A DNA stretch of 10,286 nt from positions 1-10,286 of the forward strand of contig JAQIWT010001573.1 in NCBI GenBank assembly GCA_034696485.1, in the 5' to 3' direction. The stretch's first letter is position 1. The number at the start of each line of letters is the position of its first letter. Origin of the DNA: Isohypsibius dastychi. Taxonomy: Eukaryota; Tardigrada; Eutardigrada; Parachela; Isohypsibiidae. Below the pieces are notes generated by a model. The model was not told the DNA's origin, searched no databases, and was given only the letters and a program-made list of their open reading frames with translations. This document shows positions 1 through 8,766 of this stretch, piece after piece. A program made the position numbers and the translations under genes.

Positions 1-387
1 TTTAAGGCAATCGACGCTTCGCAAGACAGTTTCCAGTTATACGCTGGCGGTGTTTATAACGAACCGAATTGTACGACCACGGATCTCGACCATGGTGTCC
101 TTGTTGTCGGTTATGGAACCGATCCGAAGGGTGGAGACTTCTACATTGTGAAGAATTCATGGGGTGCTGAGTGGGGACTGAGGTAATGTGAAAGGTCACC
201 AAATTGTAACTTGTTCAAATAATTGAACGTACTTCTGATTTTAAAGTGGGTATATCCTGATGTCGAGGAACAAAGAGAATCAATGTGGTAAGTAGACTAG
301 ATACTGTTTTTCTCCGTTATGAGTAAGTGGTGCACCGGTGTGCCATTTGTAGGTATCGCTTCTCTTGCCAGTTATCCCATTGTCTGA
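1..387 (+). CDS. CTSL: Cathepsin L-like cysteine protease, C-terminal part (5' incomplete)
   Basis: This is the 3' end of a papain-family (peptidase C1A) endopeptidase that acts in lysosomes or is secreted. Three exons are visible: 1-182 (continuing off the left edge), 247-287 and 353-387. Introns of 64 and 65 nt (183-246, 288-352) have GT-AG ends and compatible phases. The joined 85 residues carry the catalytic His in [11 protein letters not shown] (codon 91-93) and the catalytic Asn in VKNSWG (codon 154-156). The WGxxGY element spans the first splice junction, and the family-typical ending [14 protein letters not shown] precedes TGA. AIDAS near the left edge matches the start of the last third of cathepsin L. 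The active-site Cys, the propeptide and the signal peptide would lie outside the window. One small departure is Ser where most cathepsin L proteins have Gly (WGLSGY). The cathepsin L subtype is preferred over B or F because of the HGVLVVGYG and ASYP motifs. Confidence 0.95.
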
Positions 388-483
388 AGAAGACGAATGT
401 GCAGGAAATGAAGGAGCTGCCTATGAAACGAGCTGGTTACACAGCAGAAATAGTTGACAGATTGTGACACGACCACGTAATCA

Positions 484-489
484 AATAAA
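484..489 (+). terminator. Poly(A) signal AATAAA of the cathepsin gene
   Basis: A canonical AATAAA lies 97 nt after the protease stop codon and is the only one before the opposing NUP205 coding end. Cleavage would be expected some 10-30 nt further on. That would place the transcript end inside the 3' UTR of the gene on the other strand. Confidence 0.7.
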
Positions 490-498
490 CTTGCGATC

Positions 499-504
499 TT
501 TAAT
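499..504 (-). terminator. Probable poly(A) signal ATTAAA of NUP205
   Basis: On the minus strand ATTAAA occurs 92 nt beyond the NUP205 stop. It is the commonest variant of the poly(A) hexamer, and no AATAAA is present between the stop and the protease coding end on this strand. A weaker AATAAT lies at 525-530. The 208-bp gap (388-595) contains nothing else that I recognise. Confidence 0.5.
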
Positions 505-595
505 TTTGCTCCACAAAATCGAAAATTATTTGGTCGAAAAAAGCAACATCGTCATAAAACTCAAAACGGCATTAGAAAATTTGGCAGAGTAAAGT

Positions 596-1804
596 TTAAT
601 CTGATCGCGCTTCGTTCACCAGAGCTGCTAATCTGAATAAATACACTCCCAAGAACTGGCTGGATTCCGGTCCAATTTTCTAGAAAAAAAAACAAATGCT
701 TTTTACGGATTCTACCGAAACTCGATTTCCACTCACGTCTTGAACATTACGGATGAGATCAAGGAATTCGTCGGAAACGGACTCAGCTATATTCAGTTTG
801 AAAAGGTGGTTTTTGTGAAGGAAAAGTGATGGATTATCTCGTTCCAAAGCAGGGAGAAGTCCTCGGCGCATACTGGCAGTAAGATTAGATGACTCAGTGA
901 TTTTATCTGTCATAAACTGAACGAAGACATGCTCAAGATGAACGACGAAGACAGTCAGCAAGACTTCGAGGATATCTGCAAAGAAAACAATGAACCCAGT
1001 TCCACAAATACCGAACAAATCTTGCAGTACATAGTAGTTTCCGCAGGTCGAGGCAAATATCTCGTTCTTGCTCCTTCAAGAATAATTGGTAGAAATTCTG
1101 TTTATCTTCACGGCGTGATGGCAAATAATCCGCGTCGAGAATCTAAAAATAATAATGAAAAAACATACGCAAACAAAATATTAGCCACAGAGAACAAAAA
1201 TTTAAAAGAATATGGACGATCTGGAAGTTACAACTGATTTCAAATAAATATCGGTTTGACTGAAAACTTGACTTCACCATTTGCATATCAGCTTCCGAGA
1301 TCCGGTCAACCGACATGGTCACAGCATTCCGTACTGCCTGCAACGTTGCGATCCTTGCAACCAAAGCATTTGCAAAAGTCCGGATATGACCCATCAAGTC
1401 GCCATAAGATATGCTAATTGTCCCATGAGCTAGTTCTGGAACGGAAAAATTAGGTGGCATTACAAATAGCACAAAACAAGCGCAACCGGAACATGCTGCA
1501 CACAAACCTCGTTTTCCGAAAATCTGGGAAGCCGCGAAAACTGGACGAATGATGTCCAGGTGGATTTTACTGTCGTCTTCGTCCTCAAAAGTTAATCGGC
1601 GCAGATATGTCGCCAAATCAGCTATTAGCTGTACAGAGCGAGATCGGCGGACAAGACTCGAATGATAATCTTTGTAGTTTCCTTTTGGAGCTTCGACGAG
1701 GAGTAAACTCAAACTGTGCAGCAGACGTCCAACTTTCAGCTCGATGGCCAGCATTTCCGGGGAAATGTCCAGAATGTCAGGCTCCGATAATTCCCGTTTG
1801 AAAT
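596..1804 (-). other. NUP205: NUP205 exons 22-26 (predicted residues 1201-1497), C-terminal tail
   Basis: In Nup192/NUP205 the C-terminal region binds the Nic96/NUP93 linker helix (family knowledge). Exon 23 ends MSVDRISEADMQM, corresponding to human GVDKISTAQKY. Exon 24 (LDLRKLL) joins across a 55-nt intron to ILEVLLTVFVVHLE in exon 25, matching the human FIIETCLFILWRHLE segment. A strong gtgagt donor ends exon 25 at 737. The final exon ends GVYLFRLAALVNEARSD, close to the family's last helix, followed by TAA at 598-596. The tail is therefore complete. The 72-nt intron 1436-1507 is inferred from a branch-like ctaat and a pyrimidine tract. If retained, it would add 24 Cys-rich residues in frame. 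Confidence 0.85.
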
Positions 1805-4800
1805 CTTCAAAAATAAAGGCAAACATCCAGACAAATCATCAAATTTCAAACGGAGAATCATTTTTTTTCAGTTTTCTGATAATTTATTTTGATGAAAATA
1901 GTATCCGAATCGAAACAGTAGCAGTTTTTGAAAATATTTGCATCAAATTTTTTGCTTCAGAAAGCCGACTGTCTTGAAAGCTACGCACACTGATGGTTGA
2001 TGAGCGAAATCAGCTTGACGGTCCGGCAGATGTCCTCCCATGCCTGATCATCAGCCGCTGTTGGTTCCTTCAGATTATCCGATATGACAATGCCAAATTG
2101 CTGAATATATTTATACGAGCGAAACATGATATCACGATGGGCTGGCCTCATCCGAATCTGATCCAAAACAGCAGCAAAGAAGTCCACAATTTTCCGGAAT
2201 ATCCGCATGCAGTATTCGTACATCGTCAGGTTCGTCCCGGAAATGTAAGTTTTCTGGACGACGTTCAACGCATTTCTGAAATTCAACATGTGAACCGTGA
2301 GATTTTCGACATTTGATAACCAATTCTTCGTTAAAAAACAGTAAATGTTCCAAGGAACTTTGCTTCGCGCTCGTTTGTCCTTTCAGGGAAAGAACAAAGT
2401 ACTCTTGAATTTACTCCAAACCAACGAACCTTGCATCTCGGATTAGAGGTAACGCATTCAGCACATCAAACTGCAAAACTGTCTTGATGCATGCTCGGAA
2501 TACAGCTGAAGATGCATCGGGGTCAGCAGGCAGAGCGCCATCAGATATGATCCAACTTTTGAGAATATCCTATATTAAAAATGTTTGAAAATAAAGCAGT
2601 CCAAGGCGTCTCAAACACCGAAAGATCGGCGGTTCACAATTATGGTTACCATTTTGATCTGAAAGCTTAGCAGGATATTTTCCCTGTCGGACTGGGTTTC
2701 CAGAGATTGTTTCAATAATAAATTATCTTTGGCAAGCGACACGATGACTGCCGGGATGACTTCACTTATAATATGAACGGAAGCGGCTTCCTTGCTGCCG
2801 AACAAGAACCATATTCGGTTCAATAACTGCAGGATCACGGCCTGGAGAAATATGGAATTTGAAATCACGGTTATTCAAACAATATAAAAAAACAACCAAC
2901 CTCATCAGGTCCGTTGATAAATTTCATATCTGAAATTATCTGGCTGACAAGTGTCCCAAATTGTGGTTCCAAAGTCGATTTAATTAGGTTCCGGACTGAT
3001 GAAGCGCAATTCTGAATACTCGTCGAGAAACCAAATGAGACATCTAGAAAACAACCTTGATTCTTAAAAACAATATTTCCAAAATATCTGCTACCGTCGA
3101 AATTTTCGTACGCCCAATCGCCGAATTTGAGCAACATGAGTAGCGAATCATAACACCACTGCCGATCATATACAGTAGAACCTGCGAACATAAACGAAAT
3201 AAGTATGCATAATAACATATGGCCCAATAGTGTTTGAACGTTTCATGTGCAAAACATACCGGGTTTATATATTAGTTCCAACAAATTCTGCATCAAATCC
3301 CGCAGTTCTTTCTCATTATTCCGCACGAGTGCACCTTTATAATCCATTCTCAAACAATCCGATGCGAAACCCTTCACGCTAAGGGAATCCACCAGCTTGA
3401 AACTTGGGGATGGTGGGCCGCTCATCCTCACAAAACCGGAAACTGAGGAGATCAATGATGAATGCAGTTGTTCTTTGTCGTCTAACCCCGAACCAGCCAC
3501 CAACTGCAGAAGCCCAATTTCAAGTTCATGAAAAGCAAAGAAATAAAATGACACATTCACCTTTTCCGAAACAATTTTCGAGAGGTTCAGGAAGAAGCTC
3601 GGGACAACCGGAAACGGAAATGCATCAGCCGGGCAATATTCCGCGACAATGCCGGCTAACGATGACCAAGCTTCCACGCATTCTCTTCGAGACCGGATTT
3701 GTCCAACAATCACAGCTTCCCGCTCAATGTGATCACACAGAATACTAAAATCCTAATATACGAAATCCAATTATTTTCTCAAATTGCAATTAACTCCGAC
3801 TAAATGTACCTGCAGGATATCGTTTCTTCCCAGCCCGTTCTCTTCATAAACATGGAGCAATTCGTGCAAATACATCAAAGCAACCGTCGAGTCATGAAGA
3901 ACCTGACCGTCATCTGTCACAATCACCGCCGCTGTTAAAGCATCTTCGACATTCGAGATCTCCAGCACTTCAAACGGCAGATCGCGGACACTGTCAACAT
4001 TCGGTAGCCTCAAATCAAAAACTGACATCAGTCTGATCAACAATGGCGGCGTTTCCGAAGCTTGTCTCGCATTTTGGAAAATCGACGAATTCTGAACTGG
4101 AACCGGCACAACTCGAAAGTTACACAGAAGACTGATCAGCTCCACGGCGGACTGGGTCATATATTCATCCAACAGCGCTCGTATTTCTCTGGCCACGATG
4201 TGTAGTATAGCTTTTTGATGACGAAGAAACTGAATAGTGGCTGTATCACCTAGAAATTTAACCCGCTACATCACGAAATATTAAACCCTAATAAATTCAC
4301 GCTAACCATCATCAACCAAAGGAAGCAATTCCAGCAATTTCCGGACACTGAGATCACCAGTCCAAGTCGACCGGAGGAAGTTCAGAACAGCCTTGCACGA
4401 TACTTCTTTCAAGCAGAGCGTGCTGATAATGTCAAGAGCCAGTTCTGTCAAAACTGGTAGAAGTTCGAGCATAACAATTCCTGGCTCAAGAAGTTCAAAT
4501 AATCGAGCCAGGGCAGACGACATAGCTTCGTTTCCTGTAAGATGAACGACTTCCGGTTAGGTTACGCGAAAATCAAGTGATCTGATTGAGCAAATTAACA
4601 AACGAACCCAAAACAGAACCAACGAATCCACCGCTTCTCAGAGGAAATCCCAAGATGACATGAGCCAAACTTGGAAATGCACAATTTTTTAATACACCGA
4701 GGAGCATTTTGGATGATTGCTGAACAAGTTTCGGGGTTCCTATATTTATTAGATATAAAAGGGGTATATTGAGTACAAAGCACTCATACCAGAGGTTTCC

Positions 4801-6965
4801 AGCGGGCGACCATTTTCCTTCTGAGCATCGCTCGGATCGATTTCGAAGCAGCTCGCGGTATATTTCATGATGTCCTTGTAGAGATTCTAGAAGACATGGA
4901 ATATGAAATCAATCGTATATTATCAAATTTCTATTCAATCACAAACCTCATCGAAATACAGCAAACTTATCCATTCCCGGTGATCTTCGCGTCTCCGCAA
5001 GACGAAATCAATAATTTCTACAGCATTAGTTGCGAGCTCAAACGATTTCGGCTTGAATTTCAGCAATCTGTTAATACAAGAATAAACATATAGAAGATGA
5101 ATGATGTTTATCTGACTGGGTTTTACCGCATAAAGACGAATAAAAGATCTTTTCGAGCTGTCCGCGGATTGATGGAGCTTGAAACAAGAAATTCCAGACT
5201 GAGGATGGTCGCGCATTTCTCGCCTTGTTTCAGAAATGCCGAAAATTCGTCATGGCGACTTATCACTTCGACGAAAATCGCCGAAATTGTTAACATAATT
5301 TCCTCCATTCGCGATTTTGCTACAGAAGATAACAAACCTCGTTTTACAATCAGATCAAGTGACTAGGAATTTGAATTCATTTCCTGTACCAGGTTCGCTA
5401 TGAGCCTTTTCAAGTTCATCCGAACAAATGCTAATCCAGCTTGCTAACTGAAAAACAAAACAGGTTAACATGTATTTAGGGCGGATAAATTGCAGTAAAT
5501 CCACCCTATCAAACAGCTGGCCTCCAAGAAGTATTCGCTGCCTGATAAAATATCCCGGATGTGAAGATAAACCCGAGAAAAACGGCATCGATACTGAGTT
5601 CAAGGATTTCAAGCATGAATGAAAGAAGGACAAGCACGGAAGAAGTACGTCCAGCTGCAACAGATAAATGTTTACCTAGCTGCAAATAATCGAAGAGAAT
5701 GAATACACACATGCTCCTGTGGACTGACAAAGCTCCGTTCATCCGCTTTCAAGAACACGGCATCCATCACATAACACGCAAAATCCTGGAACATCTGAGC
5801 AGCATCGACTGCTAAAAGAAAAACCCGCCGTCCGAAATGCAGAAGATGGCATGTGAAAAATCTACGAACCGGATGACTGAACAGCAAGACTTTCGAATAT
5901 CCGGTGAACGAGGAGAATAATAGCTTTGGTGACCGGAAACTCGCGGTATCTCACTTCCACTTCTTCCATTTCCAACTGAAGAAACAAATTTCAGCCGACA
6001 GCACTTTTGGCTGACAGATATCTTACTTTTAGACCCTGCTTCGGCCCACTCACAGTTAGGGTTGCCAGCTACAAGAAAGAAGGGTCAAAAACTAAAAACA
6101 TACTAAAAAATGATTTTTACTTACCACGGGACCGATATATTGCCATATGAGCGTCGCTGCTCCCGGGGATTTTGCAAAAGAAGCAAGAGCTTTTAAAATG
6201 GTAGCTTTCATCGTCGTCGGGATTGCGCAGCTGATGAGAGTAACCATAACGTGAAGAGGATGATTCCAATCTGGATTGTCCGCTATGTGTAACCGCGCAC
6301 TTTCGTCCTAAAAAGCAGGACATCCAATATACAATAAACAGAGCAAACCGCGCGTAAGCAAAATCTTCGACAATACGCACAAATTCGGCGATCTTTCCGG
6401 TCAGCTCAATCAAAGCATCAAATGTTTCATAGTCATCAGTCGTACATTCATCGGGCTCTGACCGCGCTCTCCAGCCAATATTCGTCGAGGTACCGCTCCA
6501 AAGCTTGTTCCGAAAATCATTTAGAGCCCGAAAAAAATTGTCGTAACTCAAAATTCCTGTTGAAAATAAAGCCACATAATAAGCACTACACGAAGAAGTG
6601 GAGTGTGGATTTGGACGGTGCAGCATTTTAAACCAACACCATACAATGCTAAACTCACTTGAGCGGCGGGATCGCAAATAGTTGTTGATGACTTTAGCCA
6701 ATTCTTCATTGGTGATCGCCTGAGATATCTGTTTCAAAGTCTCTACCAGTGTAACGGTTTCAGGTTGTAGTTCCTCTCCTACTCTACGAAGAAGTCGTAT
6801 GACCGCTTCCTAAGAAATAAACGAAGAATAAATGTTCCTCCAATTTCTGACAGCCAAACAAAATGACAAAATTACGGCATTGGGGTCGCTCGAAGCCAAC
6901 TTATCCGACGGACTGTTGCGTCGGTTCCTGGAATCTTGACGCAGAATTCCCGGTGGATGCGACAT
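596..6965 (-). CDS. NUP205: Nuclear pore scaffold nucleoporin NUP205 (Nup192 family), N-terminal part not found
   Basis: NUP205 is a large alpha-solenoid of the nuclear pore inner ring that binds NUP93 and NUP35. I assembled 26 exons by splice phase: 6876-6965, 6659-6809, 6381-6556, 6125-6307, 6027-6068, 5870-5975, 5711-5811, 5505-5654, 5390-5447, 5127-5319, 4947-5067, 4790-4886, 4608-4739, 4307-4534, 3810-4249, 3561-3752, 3260-3503, 2901-3181, 2650-2841, 2430-2569, 1989-2275, 1508-1804, 1278-1435, 1031-1142, 737-975, 596-679. They sum to 4494 nt, exactly 1498 codons including TAA. All 25 introns are GT-AG and run 50-184 nt. The protein is colinear with the last ~1500 residues of human NUP205 (about 2000 aa) as I recall it, and fits that better than paralogue NUP188. 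The ATG at 6965 is provisional: the frame stays open to about 7047, and the first ~480 family residues are absent. Weakest choices are the 6308-6380 and 1436-1507 introns. Confidence 0.88.
1989..3503 (-). other. NUP205: NUP205 exons 17-21 (predicted residues 820-1201), landmarks
   Basis: Removing the 57-nt stopless intron 3504-3560 joins KIVSEK to LVAGSGLDDKEQLHSSL. This fits the human KILDDEAAQELMPVV region. Exon 19 contains SLAKDNLLLKQSL, matching SLVEDDRTLQSLL. The remainder is helical, diverged sequence supported mainly by open frame and exact splice phase. The donor of exon 21 is the non-optimal T|gtgcgt at 1988. It was chosen because it is the phase-compatible GT ahead of the TAG that ends the frame, and a neighbouring gtgtgc would break the phase. 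Confidence 0.82.
3561..5319 (-). other. NUP205: NUP205 exons 10-16 (predicted residues 352-820), landmarks
   Basis: This is the most conserved part of the solenoid in the window. Exon 10 includes INPRT, identical to the human motif. Exon 12 holds KDIMKYTASCFEIDPSDAQK, and exon 13 ends PSLAHVILGFPL, which matches PNLALYLLGFEL. Exon 15, the longest at 440 nt, begins with DTATIQFLRHQKAIL, matching DTATKVRRKIL. Exon 16 contains RRECVEAWSSLAGIVAEYCP, matching RHALESWRQLVEIILTACP. Introns here are 50-73 nt, and the 50-nt intron 4740-4789 is the shortest in the gene. Confidence 0.9.
5390..6965 (-). other. NUP205: NUP205 exons 1-9 (predicted residues 1-352), landmarks
   Basis: Exon 1 is a Ser/Arg/Pro-rich stretch without a clear family match, so the gene start rests on weak ground. 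Exon 2 (EAVIRLLRRVGEELQP) is the first part that resembles NUP205. Splicing out 6308-6380 joins LTGKIAEF to DESARLHIADNPDW, which lines up without gaps with the human LTSTIITWSENARL region. Exon 4 carries SFAKSPGAATLIWQ, matching the human FGKSPEIAASLWQ block. Exon 6 has YREFPVTKAIILL, matching EYPLTRAFCQL. The 56-nt intron 5655-5710 uses CAT|gtgtgt as donor. The 57-nt intron 5448-5504 has no in-frame stop, but removing it restores the family spacing after SSHPGYF. Confidence 0.85.
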
Positions 6966-7047
6966 CGCTGCTTTTTGGATAACGTACAATAACGGAGGAT
7001 GAACTAGATCAGCAGTTGAATTCAGAGACTGAAGATGTTCCTGAGAT
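6966..7047 (-). other. Possible upstream extension or 5' leader of NUP205
   Basis: The frame of NUP205 exon 1 stays open upstream of the ATG at 6965 up to a TGA near 7047, reading VHPPLLYVIQKAA just before the Met. A splice-acceptor-like TAG at 7006-7004 is preceded by ctgat, which resembles a branch point. The region could be an exon continuing from further upstream, or a 5' UTR starting at a splice or trans-splice site. I see no family match here and cannot choose between these. Confidence 0.35.
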
Positions 7048-7089
7048 GTTACTCAAAACAAACAAGATGCCTTGTAGGTAGAGCTGAGG

Positions 7090-7332
7090 ATGAGATTTGA
7101 CTTGCTTGGCTTATGCCACACATGGAAAACCGCCACGTCGAAGCTGAACGCGTCCGCACACCGGCTGCATTCAATGCAAAAACGTAGCGAGCCTCCTTTG
7201 CAGGGATCAGGGATGCGTACCCCTTCCTCCTTACAATTCCCGTTTGGCAATTTAACAAACTCTCATGCAGGTTATTACACGAATTACAAATGTTATAATT
7301 CTGTAACTGGTAATTGTAATTCATCAGGATGA
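7090..7332 (+). other. GC-rich orphan ORF of unknown function, 80 aa
   Basis: An ATG-to-TGA reading frame of 80 codons lies in a locally GC-rich block (about 7085-7250) flanked by AT-rich DNA. The same block is also open in two frames on the minus strand, one of them Cys-rich (FCIECSRCADAF). I do not recognise any of these products. Three overlapping open frames usually mean GC-rich non-coding DNA or a repeat rather than a gene. The ORF has no signal peptide and no convincing splice sites. It could equally be a remnant of a lost gene or a copy of a dispersed element. Confidence 0.2.
7281..7322. repeat. Short inverted repeat, 9-bp arms
   Basis: GAATTACAA at 7281-7289 is perfectly complementary to TTGTAATTC at 7314-7322, with a 24-nt AT-rich spacer. 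The arms do not extend further. It sits at the edge between the GC-rich block and the AT-rich block. No function is evident. Confidence 0.5.
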
Positions 7333-7530
7333 TTTTGGATTAATAATAATATTAAATAATTCAATTTATACCTATATTTGCATATATATATATATTTATA
7401 TATTACCTAGGTATATGTATTCGTATGTTACATTCTTAATTATGTTTTAATTGAAATGTATTCTTTAGTTAAATTGTTATCACTGTACACGTAATATCAA
7501 GTAATTGCTGGTTACGCAAACGGTAAATGT
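7333..7530. other. AT-rich intergenic block with TA run
   Basis: This stretch of about 200 bp is strongly AT-rich. It includes an alternating AT run at about 7382-7395 and further TATA-like strings to 7405. It lies between NUP205 and RPL35A, which point away from each other. It probably belongs to the promoter region shared by the two divergent genes. I find no coding signal or RNA gene in it. Confidence 0.4.
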
Positions 7531-7577
7531 GTGGATGGCAGTGACGTATGGAGTCGTGTTCACCTAGGCCCCGCCTG

Positions 7578-7613
7578 CCTGAACGGCCTGAACGGCTTGA
7601 ACGATCCGAACGC
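7578..7613. repeat. 9-nt tandem repeat, four units, upstream of RPL35A
   Basis: Four head-to-tail 9-mers are directly visible: CCTGAACGG, CCTGAACGG, CTTGAACGA and TCCGAACGC. The core xGAACGx is kept in all four, while the edges have drifted. The array ends 93 nt before the RPL35A start codon, inside the GC-rich proximal promoter or 5' leader. Repeated short boxes upstream of a ribosomal protein gene could be factor-binding sites, but the motif is not one I recognise. Confidence 0.6.
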
Positions 7614-7677
7614 ATCCATCGTGTCCTCTCAAGTCCACTGGTTCTTCGAGGTTTTGAGTTCTACAGCTTGCTTCGTT

Positions 7678-7706
7678 AGCCACTTTTTGCCTATCCGCCA
7701 GCCATC
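7678..7706 (+). promoter_or_regulatory. RPL35A leader with acceptor-like TTAG and pyrimidine tract
   Basis: A TTAG at 7676-7679 follows a pyrimidine-leaning stretch and leaves a 27-nt leader that begins CCACTTTTTGCC. Two readings are possible. It could be a splice or spliced-leader acceptor. Alternatively, CTTTTTG could be a TCT/TOP-like initiator, since ribosomal protein mRNAs of animals normally begin with a C followed by pyrimidines. An upstream out-of-frame ATG at 7531 would interfere if included in the mRNA, which argues for a 5' end downstream of it. Confidence 0.35.
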
Positions 7707-8562
7707 ATGTCGGAAAAAGAAGTGAAGTCGAAGGAAACCAAATCGACGGGAACCACCAAATCGACGGAAACCAAGGATGCTTCGGAAAAGACAAAACGCG
7801 GTGGACGAGTCGGACGGTATGTTGGTTGGTCCCAGAATTCGTAAAAAATATCGTAGAAAGTCATTTTGACGTCTAGCCCTTGATACTAGAGTTTGGAATA
7901 AATCTTCCATTTTTCTTTCAGCTTGTACGCAAAAGCCGTTTTCACTGGATTCCGTCGAGGACTCAGAAACCAACATGAGCACACAAGTATGCTCAAAATT
8001 GACGGAGTAATTAGCAACAAGGACGTTCCATATTACCTCGGAAAGCGCGTCGCATATGTTTACAAAGCTAAAACGTAAGTGAGATGCATGAGTGCCGGAC
8101 GGAAATACTCGGAGCCGACGACTGAAAAAGTTGAAACTTCGACCAGGATATAGCTTTAATGCGTACATGTTTCCGTGATTTATACTGAAATGATATACTT
8201 TTCAAAGAAGATACTATCTTGTGAGAAGTTCTAGTTCTGAATGAAATCGTGTCTAAGTTTCTGTGCTGCAATGCTCTTATTAGTTTTGAGTAATGGACAT
8301 ATTTCCCTCCATTGAAAGTTGTTTTTTTCCAGACCTACCAGCGTACCCGGCAGCGCTCACAAGTCCAGATTGAGAGTGATCTGGGGCAAAGTCACAAGAG
8401 CGCACGGAAATTCTGGAGTGGTACGAGCTAAATTCCGACGTAATCTTCCCCCGAGCGCGATGGGAAAAAGAGTCCGTGTGGTAAGTATCGATGCTTTTTA
8501 TGAGCATAGTGGTTCCCTAACGTTGGTTTTTTTTGCAGATGCTTTATCCCTCAAACGTTTGA
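7707..8562 (+). CDS. RPL35A: 60S ribosomal protein L35a (eL33)
   Basis: This is a structural component of the large cytosolic ribosomal subunit. Four exons (7707-7816, 7922-8074, 8333-8480, 8539-8562) join in phase to 435 nt, or 144 aa. The introns are 105, 258 and 58 nt with consensus GT donors and pyrimidine-rich AG acceptors. The core is unmistakable: [74 protein letters not shown]. The last exon encodes only MLYPSNV and the stop. The first 36 residues are a Lys/Ser/Thr/Glu-rich extension absent from human eL33 (about 110 aa) but similar in kind to the extension in Drosophila. It contains repeated KSxxT units. The ATG at 7707 is chosen because it is the first in this frame and sits in cagccatcATG. 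The gene is divergent from NUP205 and convergent with IBA57. Confidence 0.96.
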
Positions 8563-8766
8563 GTTGGGATCGTGTTTTTTTCTTTAAATCTGTCGCAAGC
8601 ATCTTTGAGCTTAATGGAAAAGTGGAAAGATGGTTTGTTGGCAGAACACCTTCGCAGTACCAAGAACAATTCTGATGTATGGCGCCGTGCTGTTGGCAGT
8701 ATTGGATTTTCTGTTATTCAGTTTAGATTTCACGAAACAAGCATTAGAATACCTATCACACAAGAA
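8563..8766. other. Short convergent 3' region between RPL35A and IBA57
   Basis: Just over 200 bp separate the two stop codons. On the plus strand there is a T-rich stretch right after the RPL35A stop but no AATAAA or ATTAAA, so the RPL35A 3' end must use a variant signal. An ATG at 8675 opens a hydrophobic frame, discussed in the findings. I do not call it a gene. Confidence 0.4.

Noticed and set aside
929-1237. 102-codon plus-strand ORF with ATG
   Set aside because: It overlaps NUP205 exons 24-25 in antisense, and those exons match the family tail. The product is low-complexity Asn/Lys-rich near its end because it reads through an AT-rich intron.
1993-2316. 107-codon plus-strand frame antisense to NUP205
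   Set aside because: It runs opposite NUP205 exon 21, where the minus-strand exon fits by phase and helical composition. The plus-strand product resembles nothing and has no splice context.
3034-3060. Possible extra intron in NUP205 exon 18 starting at gttgttttctag (minus strand)
   Set aside because: The nearest AG would give a 12-nt intron, which is too short. The next plausible acceptor makes a 44-nt intron that breaks the frame and runs into a stop.
3404-3748. 114-codon plus-strand frame
   Set aside because: It is antisense to conserved NUP205 exons 16-17 and spans their intron. It is a mirror frame of coding DNA.
8075-8332. Intronic snoRNA in the 258-nt RPL35A intron 2
   Set aside because: Ribosomal protein introns often host snoRNAs, and there are CTGA strings and one ATGATAT, but no proper RTGATGA box C with a flanking stem and no H/ACA pattern. 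The short AAGATA/TATCTT palindrome is too small to count.
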